Shown in pieces: positions 24,394-38,255 of a DNA stretch of 64,000 nucleotides. The first letter of the stretch is position 1; every line of letters begins with the position of its first letter. The position numbers were made by a program, and so were the translations under genes. The DNA comes from Prevotella sp. (GTDB lineage: Bacteria > Bacteroidota > Bacteroidia > Bacteroidales > Bacteroidaceae): assembly GCA_003447235.1 (NCBI GenBank), contig DLZV01000008.1, positions 79,060-143,059 on the forward strand. The letters are read 5' to 3'. The notes beneath the pieces are model-generated. The model made no database searches and was not told the origin of the DNA. It saw nothing but the letters and a program-made list of their open reading frames with translations.

Positions 24394-26703
24394 ATGAAAC
24401 GGTTTCATCAATTATCCGCACTTGCCCTTCTTTTGCTGGCGGGAAGTGCGAGCCTATCGGCCCAGCAGCCCGTCACGCCTGTCGATCATGTATCGACATT
24501 AGTGGGAAGCGCTTCGAAATTTAGCCTTTCCACAGGCAACACCTATCCCGCCATCGCCCTGCCCTGGGGCATGAACTTCTGGGTGCCGCAGACGGGCAAG
24601 ATGGGCGATGGCTGGCAATACACCTACGATGCCAACCAAATCAGGGGTTTCAAGCAGACCCACCAGCCCAGCCCGTGGATCAACGACTACGGCCAGTTTG
24701 CCATCATGCCGACTGTTGGCAAGGTGGATTTCGACGAAAACCGCCGTGCCAGCTGGTTCTCCCACAAGGCAGAAACGGCCTCGCCCTATTATTATAAGGT
24801 ATATCTGGCCGACTACGACGTGACGACAGAGATAACGCCGACGGAGCGGGCGGCCCTTTTCCGCCTCACCTTCCCCGCGACAGACTCCGCCAACATTCTG
24901 ATTGACGCCTTCGACCACGGATCCTCCATCACCATCCAGCCCGAGAAGCGCAGGATCGTGGGCTACACAACACGCAATAGCGGCGGTGTACCCGACCATT
25001 TCAAAAACTACTTCGTCCTGGAGTTTGACCGTCCTTTCACCGTCTCCCACGTAGGAAGCGTTGATGCCGACTACCATTTCGTGGCCTCGGACGATGACTG
25101 TGCCACCGCCGACCATGCCGTGGCAGCCGTCAGTTTCGCCACAAAGCGGGGCGAGCAAGTGGGCGTGCGCGTCGCCTCGTCGTTTGTCTCGGCAGACCAA
25201 GCCCTGCAAAACCTCAAGGAACTGGGCGACGCCGACTTCGACCGACTCCGCCAGCAGGGACGAGATCGCTGGAACGACGTGCTTGGCCGTATCGAGGTCA
25301 GCGATGCCAATACCGACCACCTGCGAACCCTGTATAGCAACCTCTACAGATGCGTGCTCTTCCCCCGTATGTTCTTCGAAGTCAACGCCCAAGGCGACAC
25401 CATCCACTATAGTCCATACAATGGCAAGGTGCTCCCTGGAGCCATGTTCACGGATACGGGCTTCTGGGACACGTTCCGCGCGCTGATGCCGCTTGTCGAT
25501 TTGGTCTATCCCTCGATGGGCAGACTAATGCAAGAGGGGCTTGTCAACGCCTACAAGGAAAGTGGATTCCTGCCCGAATGGGCCAGTCCAGGCCACCGCG
25601 ACTGTATGGTCGGCAACAACTCTGCTTCTGTTGTGGCCGACGCCTACCTCAAAGGACTACGGGGCTACGATGCGGAGACGCTCTGGCAGGCTGTCGTCCA
25701 TGGCGCCAACGCCCACCATCCCTCTATCGGCAGCACGGGACGAATGGGTTTCGAATACTACAACCGTCTCGGCTACGTGCCCTACGACGTGAAGATCAAC
25801 GAGAGCGTGGCACGCACCCTGGAGTATGCCTACAACGACTGGTGCATCTATCAGTTTGGCAAAGCGCTGGGCAAAAGTCTTCGCGAGTTGCGACCCTACC
25901 GGGAACGGGCGATGAACTACCGCAACGTCTTCGACCCAGAGACCCGCCTGATGCGTGGACGACTGAAGGACGGGAAAATTCAGTCGCCCTTCAACCCCTT
26001 TAAGTGGGGGGATGCCTTCACCGAAGGCAATAGCTGGCACTGGACGTGGTGCGTATTCCATGACCCCGAGGGACTGATACAACTCATGGGAGGCCGCGAC
26101 GGCTTCAACCAGATGATGGACAGCGTCTTCGTCGTGCCGCCCATCTTCGACGACAGTTACTACGGACAGGTGATCCACGAGATACGCGAGATGCAGGTGA
26201 TGGACATGGGCAACTACGCCCATGGCAACCAACCGATCCAGCACATGGTCTATCTCTACGCCTATAGCGGTCAGCCCTGGAAGACACAGTATCGGGTCCG
26301 ACAGGTGATGGACCGCCTCTACTCTGCCCTTCCCGACGGCTATTGCGGAGACGAGGACAACGGACAGACCTCGGCCTGGTATGTCTTCTCCGCCCTCGGC
26401 TTCTACCCCGTCTGTCCAGGAAGCAACCAGTATGTCCTGGGCGCACCCTATTTCGACCAAGTCAAGGTGCACCTGGAGAATGGCAATAGTCTCCTAATCC
26501 GTCGCGACGGCAACAGCGGTCCCTATGTGGACCAACTTCTGCGCGACGGGGTGGCCTACGACCGCAACTACCTCGACCACGAGGATCTCCTCCAAGGACT
26601 GAGTCTCGACTTCAAGATGTCGGGACAACCCAACCTCTCGCGTGGCACAAGGCCTGAGGATGCACCCTATTCCTTTAGCGACGAACTGAAGGAGCGACGC
26701 TGA
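24394..26703 (+). CDS. GH92 alpha-mannosidase (secreted)
   Basis: 769 residues with a cleavable signal peptide (LLLLAGSASLSAQ, about 1-23). The GH92 order is complete: N-terminal beta-sandwich with PGxT-like GNTYPAIALPWGMNFW and GFKQTHQPSPWINDYG, then the (alpha/alpha)6 domain. The probable catalytic acid is E544 in FTEGNSWHWTW, and the base region is GDEDNG (652-657) before QTSAWYVFSALGFYPV. GH92 enzymes are Ca-dependent exo-mannosidases acting on alpha-1,2, 1,3, 1,4 or 1,6 links in N-glycans and yeast mannan; the exact linkage cannot be read. First gene of a GH92-GH29-GH2 cluster with its own promoter. Confidence 0.93.
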   Translation: MKRFHQLSALALLLLAGSASLSAQQPVTPVDHVSTLVGSASKFSLSTGNTYPAIALPWGMNFWVPQTGKMGDGWQYTYDANQIRGFKQTHQPSPWINDYGQFAIMPTVGKVDFDENRRASWFSHKAETASPYYYKVYLADYDVTTEITPTERAALFRLTFPATDSANILIDAFDHGSSITIQPEKRRIVGYTTRNSGGVPDHFKNYFVLEFDRPFTVSHVGSVDADYHFVASDDDCATADHAVAAVSFATKRGEQVGVRVASSFVSADQALQNLKELGDADFDRLRQQGRDRWNDVLGRIEVSDANTDHLRTLYSNLYRCVLFPRMFFEVNAQGDTIHYSPYNGKVLPGAMFTDTGFWDTFRALMPLVDLVYPSMGRLMQEGLVNAYKESGFLPEWASPGHRDCMVGNNSASVVADAYLKGLRGYDAETLWQAVVHGANAHHPSIGSTGRMGFEYYNRLGYVPYDVKINESVARTLEYAYNDWCIYQFGKALGKSLRELRPYRERAMNYRNVFDPETRLMRGRLKDGKIQSPFNPFKWGDAFTEGNSWHWTWCVFHDPEGLIQLMGGRDGFNQMMDSVFVVPPIFDDSYYGQVIHEIREMQVMDMGNYAHGNQPIQHMVYLYAYSGQPWKTQYRVRQVMDRLYSALPDGYCGDEDNGQTSAWYVFSALGFYPVCPGSNQYVLGAPYFDQVKVHLENGNSLLIRRDGNSGPYVDQLLRDGVAYDRNYLDHEDLLQGLSLDFKMSGQPNLSRGTRPEDAPYSFSDELKERR

Positions 26704-26717
26704 CCACATCCCGAACG

Positions 26718-26764
26718 CGTCCCGAAGGCATCCCGAAGGCATCCCGAAGGCATTTCCAAAGGCA
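26718..26764. repeat. 11-bp tandem repeat (CATCCCGAAGG family)
   Basis: Three close copies of CCCGAAGGCAT (starting 26721, 26732 and 26743) are flanked by weaker copies on both sides. They fill the 98-base gap between the GH92 and GH29 genes. A related array in opposite orientation lies at 40383-40415. Confidence 0.75.
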
Positions 26765-26801
26765 TTCGCCATTCACTCTCACCCATCAACAACAAATAAA
26801 A

Positions 26802-28619
26802 ATGAAGCACCTTATCCTTGCACTAACGACCGCCCTCTGCGGTCTTCAACCTCTTCAGGCACAGACCGACGCCCCTACACCCATCCCACCGCTGCCCTCA
26901 GAGGCACAGGTGGCATGGCACCAATTGGAGACCTACGCCTTCATCCACTTCGGTCCGAACACCTTCGGAGACCGCGAATGGGGCTATGGCGACGCTCCAT
27001 TGGAGAGTTTCAATCCCACCCGCCTCGACTGTGAGCAATGGGCACGGACGGTAAAGGCGGCGGGAATGAAGGGTATCATCCTTACGGCCAAGCATCATGA
27101 CGGTTTTTGTCTATGGCCGACGAAGCAAACCGACTACTGCGTCCGCAACACGCCCTACAAGGGCGGGAAGGGCGATGTTGTTGGGGAGTTGGCTGCCGCA
27201 TGCCGAAAGTACGGACTCCACCTGGGACTATACCTTTCGCCGTGGGATCGCCATCAGGCTTTCTACGGCACTCCCCTCTACGTGGAATACTTCTATGCGC
27301 AACTCCAGGAACTGCTGACGCAATATGGCGAACTGTTCGAAGTGTGGTTCGACGGCGCCAATGGCGGCGACGGCTGGTATGGTGGCACGAAAGAGGAGCG
27401 CACTATCGACCGCAAGACCTACTACAATTTTCCAAGGGCATGGAAGATGGTGGCCGAACTCCAACCGAAGGCAGTCATCTTCTCCGACGAGGGACCGGGA
27501 TGCCGATGGGTCGGCAACGAGAAGGGATTTGCGTTTGCCACCAACTGGGCTTTCCTGCGCAGTAAGGATGTACATCCTGGCTACGAGCGCTACTGGGAAC
27601 TGCAGCAAGGCCATGCCGACGGCGACGCCTGGGTGCCTGCGGAATGCGACGTCAGTATCCGTCCAGGATGGTTCTACCACGAAAAGGAGGACGGAAAGGT
27701 GAAGACGGTGGACCAACTGGTCGATCTCTACTACCGCAGCGTGGGCCATAACGGATCCCAGCTCATCAACTTCCCCGTCACCCCGGAGGGACTGATACAC
27801 CCCACAGACTCCGCAAGGGCCGTGGAGGCATACCAGGTGATTAGCAAGGAACTGGCCACCAACCTCCTCAAGGGGGCGAAGGTGAAGGCGACGGCCACAC
27901 GAGGAGATGCTTTCTCTACACGGACGCTGACAGATGGCGACTTCCACACTTATTGGGCTACGCCCGATGGCGTGACGACGGCCACGCTCTCCTTCACATT
28001 CCGCAAACCGACGCAGGTGAACCGCCTCAAACTGCAGGAGTATATTCCGCTTGGACAGCGAGTCGAACGTTTCGTGGTGGAATATCTCGACCATGGTGTT
28101 TGGACATCCATCAACGCGGGCGAGGAGACTACCACCATCGGCTACCAGCGACTGCTGCGCTTCAAGACCATCACCACCCGCCAACTTCGCATACGCTTCC
28201 TCCAGTCACGCGGACCGCTCTGCATCAATGAGATGGGAGCCTACTACGCGCCCAACGCCAAAGAACGCTATACCGAACGGGTGGAAGAGATGGCAACGCT
28301 GCCTTTCTCAGTGGCCGACACCACACCGAAGGCCATCACCTTCGACCTCGGCGAGTCGAAGACGATCCGTGCCTTCTTCTACCTTCCCACACAATCGGTG
28401 AGGAACGAGGGGACGGCGGCCAACTATGAGTTGTGGGCTGGCGAGACACCGGAGGCTATGCAGAAGGTAGCGGAGGGAGAATTTTCCAACATCCGCAACC
28501 ACCCCGTCTTGCAAGAAGTCTATTTCACACCCGTATCGGCCCGCTACATCCAGTTGCGCGCCATCCGCATGGTGCGTCCGGGCGAGGCGTTGAAGTATGA
28601 GAGAATAGCCATCCAATAA
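26802..28619 (+). CDS. GH29 alpha-L-fucosidase with C-terminal F5/8-type domain
   Basis: 605 residues with a signal peptide (LQPLQAQ). The catalytic (beta/alpha)8 barrel contains AKHHDGFCLWPTKQTDY and FEVWFDGANGG, where D184 is the expected nucleophile. The C-terminal region (about 340-600) has two beta domains; the first (HTYWATPDGVTTATLSFTF, LRIRFLQSRGPLCINEMG) looks like a discoidin/F5/8C carbohydrate-binding module. It removes terminal alpha-L-fucose; the WFDGA form suits GH29 enzymes of the alpha-1,3/4 type but that is not certain. It lies 98 bases after GH92 and 36 before GH2, presumably one operon. Confidence 0.92.
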   Translation: MKHLILALTTALCGLQPLQAQTDAPTPIPPLPSEAQVAWHQLETYAFIHFGPNTFGDREWGYGDAPLESFNPTRLDCEQWARTVKAAGMKGIILTAKHHDGFCLWPTKQTDYCVRNTPYKGGKGDVVGELAAACRKYGLHLGLYLSPWDRHQAFYGTPLYVEYFYAQLQELLTQYGELFEVWFDGANGGDGWYGGTKEERTIDRKTYYNFPRAWKMVAELQPKAVIFSDEGPGCRWVGNEKGFAFATNWAFLRSKDVHPGYERYWELQQGHADGDAWVPAECDVSIRPGWFYHEKEDGKVKTVDQLVDLYYRSVGHNGSQLINFPVTPEGLIHPTDSARAVEAYQVISKELATNLLKGAKVKATATRGDAFSTRTLTDGDFHTYWATPDGVTTATLSFTFRKPTQVNRLKLQEYIPLGQRVERFVVEYLDHGVWTSINAGEETTTIGYQRLLRFKTITTRQLRIRFLQSRGPLCINEMGAYYAPNAKERYTERVEEMATLPFSVADTTPKAITFDLGESKTIRAFFYLPTQSVRNEGTAANYELWAGETPEAMQKVAEGEFSNIRNHPVLQEVYFTPVSARYIQLRAIRMVRPGEALKYERIAIQ

Positions 28620-31886
<3,267 letters not shown>

Positions 31887-31940
31887 CATCGGAACAATAT
31901 GACAAAACCGTTAAAATAGTTGGTTTTCGCTTGTGCTCCC

Positions 31941-31971
31941 TTGGCCGATTCACAGGGATTGCGTAACTTTG
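31941..31971 (+). promoter_or_regulatory. Promoter of the nucleoside kinase gene
   Basis: TTGG (31941-31944) and TAACTTTG (31964-31971) at near-consensus spacing, about 88 bases before the ATG. No other feature is seen in this gap. Confidence 0.6.
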
Positions 31972-32059
31972 TGGCAGGGAGCACATGCCGAAGACGAAGA
32001 TCCATCCACCTCATCTCACGCTTTTGCTCTACATCTGAAACAGCTAAAAACGAACGCAC

Positions 32060-33724
32060 ATGATGAAACAAACGGTAAAAATACGCTGCAAGAACAACGG
32101 AGAGACCAAAGAGATAGCCATCGGAAGCACACTCAAGGAGGCTTACGAGGCTTTTGGTCTGAGTATGGAGTTCGGCCCCATCAATGCCACGGTAAACAAC
32201 CGCACGGAGGGGCTCAACTATCGTCTTTATCACAACAAAGACGTGGAATATTTCGACCTCCACTCCGCCACAGGCGAGCGTTGCTATATGCGCACGCTCT
32301 TCTTCGTGCTCTGTAAGTCGGTCCATGACCTCTATCCCGATAGCAAGGTAGTGATAGACATCCCCGTGAGCAACGGCTACTACTGCAACCTGATGCTCGG
32401 CCACGACGTGACGGAGACTGATGTGACACGCATCCGCGAGCGAATGCGACAACTCATCGATGCAAAGTTACCCATCCGTCGCTACGAGGTACCAACGGAA
32501 GAAGCCGTCAGGATATTCAGTTCGCGTGGCGACAAGGCCAAGGCAAAACTGCTTCGCAGCACGGGCAAACTCTATACGACCTACTACGAGATAGACGACT
32601 ATGTGGACAATTTCTATGGATCGTTACTCATCAACACCTCGCAGCTGACCCTCTTCGGACTGGAGAAATACTTCGACGGGGCGTTGCTGCGCCTGCCCTC
32701 ACGCCAGAATCCAGCCGAACTGGGGGCACTGATACGCCAGGACAAAATGTTCGACATCTTCAAGGAGCAACACAGGTGGAATCGCATCCTCGGCGTGAGT
32801 ACTGTCGGCGACTTCAACGAAGCCGTCCGATCAGGACAAACCACAGGCCTCATCAACGTCAGCGAAGCCCTGCAGGAAAAGAAGATTGCCTCCATCGCCG
32901 AACAGATAGCCCATCGCCAAGGCACGCGCGTAGTACTGATAGCGGGTCCGTCCTCATCGGGTAAGACCACGTTCTGCAAGCGGTTATCCATCCAGTTGGT
33001 CACCTGCGGCATCAAACCCATACAGATCTCACTCGACGACTACTTCGTGGATCGCCATCGCACCCCAAAGGACGAGAACGGAGAATATGACTACGAGAGC
33101 GTCCATGCCCTCAACATACCCCTGCTGAACGAGCAGCTACAGCAGCTTTTCGAAGGGAAAACCATCGAGCTGCCGAAGTACAACTTCCAGACGGGCAAGA
33201 GCGAGAAGAGTGGCAAGAGACTACAGTTGGGCGACAATCAGGTACTGGTGCTCGAAGGCATCCATGCCCTCAATCCTGAGTTGACGGCACAGATTCCGCA
33301 GGAGCAGAAATTCCACATTTATATTTCTGCGCTGACCACCATCCTGCTCGACGACCACAACTACATCCGCACTACGGACAACCGCCTTCTGCGCCGCATC
33401 ATTCGCGACTACAAGTACCGTGGGGTGAACGCCCAGGAGACCATCCATCGCTGGCCAAGTGTCCGTGCGGGCGAGAACAAATGGATTTTCCCCTATCAGG
33501 AGAATGCCGACGTGATGTTCAATACAGCCATGCTCTTCGAGCTGGCCGTCATCAAGCAGCAGGCCGAGCCACTCCTGGACCTGGTTCCAGAGAATTGCCC
33601 CGAATATGCCGAGGCCTACAGGCTGCGCACATTCCTCGACTATATCCAGCCGATACCCAACCGCGCCCTGCCTCCCACCTCTCTGCTGCGTGAGTTCTTA
33701 GGTGGCAGTTCGTTTAAGTATTGA
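32060..33724 (+). CDS. Nucleoside (uridine-type) kinase with TGS/SAD-like N-terminal domains
   Basis: 554 residues. The first half looks like the TGS and second additional domains of threonyl-tRNA synthetase (VKIRCKNNGETKEIAIGSTL, then ERCYMRTLFF). The C-terminal half is a P-loop kinase of the uridine kinase/phosphoribulokinase family, Walker A GPSSSGKTTF (about residues 295-304), ISLDDYFVDRHRTP, YNFQTG and LVLEGIHALNP. Typical members phosphorylate uridine or related nucleosides, but this fused form is found mainly in Bacteroidota and Firmicutes and its substrate is not settled. An adjacent second ATG at 32063 could be the start. It faces miaB across a shared terminator. Confidence 0.87.
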   Translation: MMKQTVKIRCKNNGETKEIAIGSTLKEAYEAFGLSMEFGPINATVNNRTEGLNYRLYHNKDVEYFDLHSATGERCYMRTLFFVLCKSVHDLYPDSKVVIDIPVSNGYYCNLMLGHDVTETDVTRIRERMRQLIDAKLPIRRYEVPTEEAVRIFSSRGDKAKAKLLRSTGKLYTTYYEIDDYVDNFYGSLLINTSQLTLFGLEKYFDGALLRLPSRQNPAELGALIRQDKMFDIFKEQHRWNRILGVSTVGDFNEAVRSGQTTGLINVSEALQEKKIASIAEQIAHRQGTRVVLIAGPSSSGKTTFCKRLSIQLVTCGIKPIQISLDDYFVDRHRTPKDENGEYDYESVHALNIPLLNEQLQQLFEGKTIELPKYNFQTGKSEKSGKRLQLGDNQVLVLEGIHALNPELTAQIPQEQKFHIYISALTTILLDDHNYIRTTDNRLLRRIIRDYKYRGVNAQETIHRWPSVRAGENKWIFPYQENADVMFNTAMLFELAVIKQQAEPLLDLVPENCPEYAEAYRLRTFLDYIQPIPNRALPPTSLLREFLGGSSFKY

Positions 33725-33760
33725 GGTACCACGGACCATAGCCTATCCAGGCGCATTATG

Positions 33761-33798
33761 TCAAAAGGGGATGACAGCTATCTGTCGTCCCCTTTTGA
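33761..33798. terminator. Bidirectional terminator between the kinase gene and miaB
   Basis: A 17-base stem (TCAAAAGGGGATGACAG, 33761-33777, with 33782-33798) has one G-U pair and a four-base loop. A/T-rich ends on both sides of the stem allow it to work for both converging genes. Confidence 0.9.
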
Positions 33799-33863
33799 TA
33801 TAGTTCCATTACAATACCTCTGGCTATTGCCTGTAATAACGCAGCCAGCTATTATGATATTGC

Positions 33864-35231
<1,368 letters not shown>

Positions 35232-35289
35232 TCTGTCACGCTTTCTGTATAATATAGGGTGGTTCGCACAGTCATGTCTCCCGTGGAGA

Positions 35290-35865
35290 TCAGCTCACCT
35301 TCGTGATGCGCACGGTGCGGTAGTTTTTGTTGCAGGCGATGTAATACGACCCGTTGGTATAGATATCCTCGTTGCCCTCCATGTCGAGCTGGAAACCAGC
35401 CGCACGTACCTGCGAGACGAGGTTGTTGTAGGCATTGTCGTTGAAGACGCCAATCATCACCGCGCCGTCGCCCACCGCCACATAACTGGAGATGCCGTCA
35501 CGGAGCGCACGAGGATAGTCCTCAAACTTACCATCGACGATCTTCTTGGGCAGGCGGCAGTTCTTATAGTACATCTTGTCGTATTTCGCCACACGGAACA
35601 CCTCGTAGGCATTCTGCACCTTGTAGCCGTATTTCTTCATGGCGGCATCCATGTGGGCCGCGTCGGTGAAGACGCTCACCAGTTCTTCGACGTTGAGCAA
35701 CTGGTCGTTGGGGGCTACAGGCTCTTCTGCAACAGCGGGTGCCGCCTCTGCCGTAGCCTCCTTCTGGAGGGCATCATTACCACCCTGGGAGGTATGCTGA
35801 ATCAAGCCGCAGGAGGAAAGGAGCAGCGTGAGGGCGAAGGCCGATGAGTATAAAGTCTTTTTCAT
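35290..35865 (-). CDS. Predicted lipoprotein of unknown function
   Basis: 191 residues with lipobox LSSC (Cys19), an acidic Ala/Glu-rich linker (about 30-55) and a C-terminal domain (about 110-191) with alternating strands including SYVAVGDGAVMIGVF and GSYYIACNKNYRTVRI. I do not recognise a characterised family. It is the first gene of a two-gene unit with miaB, with a promoter at 35993-35986. Possible role: envelope lipoprotein exported to the outer membrane. Confidence 0.7.
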   Translation of the reverse strand: MKKTLYSSAFALTLLLSSCGLIQHTSQGGNDALQKEATAEAAPAVAEEPVAPNDQLLNVEELVSVFTDAAHMDAAMKKYGYKVQNAYEVFRVAKYDKMYYKNCRLPKKIVDGKFEDYPRALRDGISSYVAVGDGAVMIGVFNDNAYNNLVSQVRAAGFQLDMEGNEDIYTNGSYYIACNKNYRTVRITKVS

Positions 35866-35985
35866 TCTCTTGCTTTCTGATGATAGGAGATATCTTACGT
35901 ATTAATATATGATGATGTCGCAAGGGAAGCACACGCCTTTGGGCCACAGAAGGCCCAGAGGAGGTAGTTTCCCCATAACAACTTG

Positions 35986-35993
35986 CAAAGGTA
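35986..35993 (-). promoter_or_regulatory. -7 box for the lipoprotein-miaB unit
   Basis: On the - strand it reads TACCTTTG, giving a leader of about 115 bases. The 304-base gap 35866-36169 holds this box and the terminator of the following gene and no supported gene. Confidence 0.6.
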
Positions 35994-36070
35994 CGTTTTA
36001 TCCTTGAAATAGGCAAATCATAGCAGAGGAAGTTGGCTGCAGGGGCATGGCAAAGGAAAGGAAATGGAAA

Positions 36071-36115
36071 GAAAAATCCTTTCCCAGCAGAAGAACATGG
36101 TCTGCTGGGAAAGGA
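36071..36115 (-). terminator. Intrinsic terminator of the Omp28-like gene 36170-38071
   Basis: A 15-base perfect stem: TCCTTTCCCAGCAGA (36077-36091) with TCTGCTGGGAAAGGA (36101-36115), followed on the - strand by TTTTTC. Confidence 0.88.
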
Positions 36116-36169
36116 CGTCAATGGGTCGGCAAGGCCCTTTGGCCCATCAACGACCGATTGGATATGGGC

Positions 36170-38071
36170 TTAGCGCACCATCACCTTCAGCGTGCGTCCG
36201 TCGCTGAGCTTGATGATGTTCAGTCCCTTCTGCTCGCCGAAGACACGCTGGCCAGCGGCATTATAGCGTGCTACCTCGTAGGTGTTATCGCTGGTCTCCG
36301 TGGCCTTGAGAGCCGTGACGGCCTTGTTGAACGTCATGCCGATGGAGTTCTCGATGCGGTTGTCGAGCCTGTCCTCCGCATTGTGCTTGTTGAGGAAGGC
36401 CACGAGCGTGAGTTTGTCCTTGTTCCAAGCCTCATCGATGGGGATGGAATAAGTGGCCGTGAAGTGGCGGTTCTCCCATACGACCGGGTCGCCCCAGGCG
36501 CTATTGAAGTAGCGGATAACGTGCATGTGATAGAAGTCGCCCGATGCGCCATACTGGTCACGGGCGGGAATCTCGTCCTCGGTCAGGTAGAGCGTGAGCT
36601 TGTTCTGTGCCGGGTCAAGACTCTCGTTGCACTCACCCGAGACAATCACCGTCGCCACGGAAGAGTCGTCGTTGACAGCCACCTGCATCGACAGTTGTGC
36701 GTTGCTGAACAGCGTGAGCTGGTAGTCGGCATAGCCCTCTACGTCGTCGTAGGTGTTGGCGAAGAGAACATTGTCCATGTTTCCCTTTGCATATTGCGCG
36801 TCGAAGTCGGGCTGGCGGTTGAACATCAAGCCTGGAGCGTAGGTCATGCCGCCATCGTTGTAGAGATAGAGCAACGGCTCATCGCAGGGCTGCGTGAGCC
36901 AGTCGGTGTAGTAGGCAGAGTGGTGGCAGACCGCCCATACGCGGGTAGGATCGGCATGCTCCATGTAGTAGGCCAGGAGTCCGGCCACGCGCGGGCAGTT
37001 GGGACACTGCTCCGTGGTAAACTCCTCGATGACGAGGTTGCGTGGATACTTGTCCGAGAAGACACCTACCGTGCCCTGTCCCACCTTCGACTCCGACTCG
37101 TTGTCGTGGCCGTTGACCTTAGTCACCTCCACGCTTACCTGGAAGCTGCCAGCCTCCTCGCCCAAGGGAAGAGGGATGGAGAGCGTTCCGCCACGCGTGG
37201 GGATGACAGCCGGATCGATGGTCTCGTGCTGCTCCGTACCGCGCACGCCGTCGATGGTCACGACGTAGTCGATGCTCGACACGTCTTCCGTACTATTGTT
37301 GGTGTAGTGGATGGGGAGGACGACCTCGCTGCCCTGTTGGAAAGAAAGGTTGCCAAAATCATCGACTGCCACGTCGTACTGGTAGTAGTTTCCCTCTATG
37401 AGGAGCTGGACGCTGAGGTTGTTGTCGCCCATGTCAAACTCGTACCATGCCTTGCCGTCGGTCGTACCGGGGCGCTGGCAATAGAGCTGCAGCGGATGGC
37501 CGCTTGCTCCCTCGGCCACACAAGAGAAGGGATAGCACTCGCTGGTATATTCGCCGTCCTCCTTGGTGTTCTTCTGCTCGTAGTCGTAGCCGACCATCCA
37601 CTCCATGCCGGGCTTGGTGGTGATGGTGATGGGGTTGTCAAGCATGACGGTGTTCCATCCCTTCTCCGTATCGGCCACCTTCTTGGAGACGATATCCTTG
37701 CCGTTGCCGTAGCGGTCGGCAGCGATGATGAAGACGCGGCTCGCACCTATCGGCTCGCAGAGGCCGAAGCGGATGCCGACCACCCTACTGCCCAAATGGG
37801 GCTGGAGCATCTCCTGGGTGAGACTGATGGCCACCTTGTTGTCGCCAGGATATTCGGGGAATCCACGTCCGAACTGTCCGAGGGCGTCGGTGGTATAGAG
37901 ACCCAGCCATCGCTGGTCGCTATTGATCTTGTTGGGCTGGCCTGCCTGCTCCACGCGCTCTCCGCCCGGCAGGGCGATGGTAGTGGGAGGCTCAGGACTT
38001 ATCATGGCATCCTGGGCGAAGGCTGCGAGCGCCGAGAGGGCCAGGGCCATGGAGAAAACTGTTCTTTTCAT
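36170..38071 (-). CDS. Secreted Omp28-like protein with thioredoxin motif and type IX sorting tail (copy 1)
   Basis: 633 residues. Signal peptide (LSALAAFAQ, about 1-20); N-terminal beta region; a thioredoxin-like domain with EEFTTEQCPNCPRVAG (CPNC near residue 354), HHSAYYTDWLTQPCDEP, and a C-terminal stretch ending QKGLNIIKLSDGRTLKVMV. That tail resembles type IX secretion sorting domains, which direct proteins across the outer membrane. The CxxC and surrounding sequence match the Omp28/P. gingivalis group. Function is unknown; a surface thiol-redox or glycan-linked role is guesswork. A paralogue with the same domain order lies directly upstream at 38256-40145. Confidence 0.78.
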   Translation of the reverse strand: MKRTVFSMALALSALAAFAQDAMISPEPPTTIALPGGERVEQAGQPNKINSDQRWLGLYTTDALGQFGRGFPEYPGDNKVAISLTQEMLQPHLGSRVVGIRFGLCEPIGASRVFIIAADRYGNGKDIVSKKVADTEKGWNTVMLDNPITITTKPGMEWMVGYDYEQKNTKEDGEYTSECYPFSCVAEGASGHPLQLYCQRPGTTDGKAWYEFDMGDNNLSVQLLIEGNYYQYDVAVDDFGNLSFQQGSEVVLPIHYTNNSTEDVSSIDYVVTIDGVRGTEQHETIDPAVIPTRGGTLSIPLPLGEEAGSFQVSVEVTKVNGHDNESESKVGQGTVGVFSDKYPRNLVIEEFTTEQCPNCPRVAGLLAYYMEHADPTRVWAVCHHSAYYTDWLTQPCDEPLLYLYNDGGMTYAPGLMFNRQPDFDAQYAKGNMDNVLFANTYDDVEGYADYQLTLFSNAQLSMQVAVNDDSSVATVIVSGECNESLDPAQNKLTLYLTEDEIPARDQYGASGDFYHMHVIRYFNSAWGDPVVWENRHFTATYSIPIDEAWNKDKLTLVAFLNKHNAEDRLDNRIENSIGMTFNKAVTALKATETSDNTYEVARYNAAGQRVFGEQKGLNIIKLSDGRTLKVMVR

Positions 38072-38124
38072 TTGGTGAAAGATTGATGCTATGGGTAATG
38101 TTGATATTGCGATAAAGGAGGCGC

Positions 38125-38132
38125 CAAAGATA
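38125..38132 (-). promoter_or_regulatory. -7 box for the Omp28-like copy 1
   Basis: On the - strand it reads TATCTTTG, 53 bases before the start codon. With the terminator next to it, this shows that the two paralogues are separately transcribed. Confidence 0.6.
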
Positions 38133-38133
38133 A

Positions 38134-38184
38134 CGCTAAAAAATATCAGGGATGCGCGGCAGATTACTCTGCCCGCACCCCTGA
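38134..38184 (-). terminator. Intrinsic terminator of the Omp28-like copy 2
   Basis: On the - strand an imperfect stem of about 17 bases (38184-38168 with 38163-38146) is followed by ATATTTTTTAG. The stem has one bulge and one G-U or mismatch. Confidence 0.75.
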
Positions 38185-38255
38185 GGTATTGCTAATAGAA
38201 GTGGAAAGGATTCATTCCCTTTCGCTCGTTCTTTAGTTCTAAGATACTGTCGCGA

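Noticed and set aside
36047..38086. Long open frame of 679 codons on the + strand
   Set aside because: It lies wholly opposite the Omp28-like gene, which has a signal peptide, conserved motifs, promoter and terminator. The + frame has no recognisable domain and arises from high G+C codon use.
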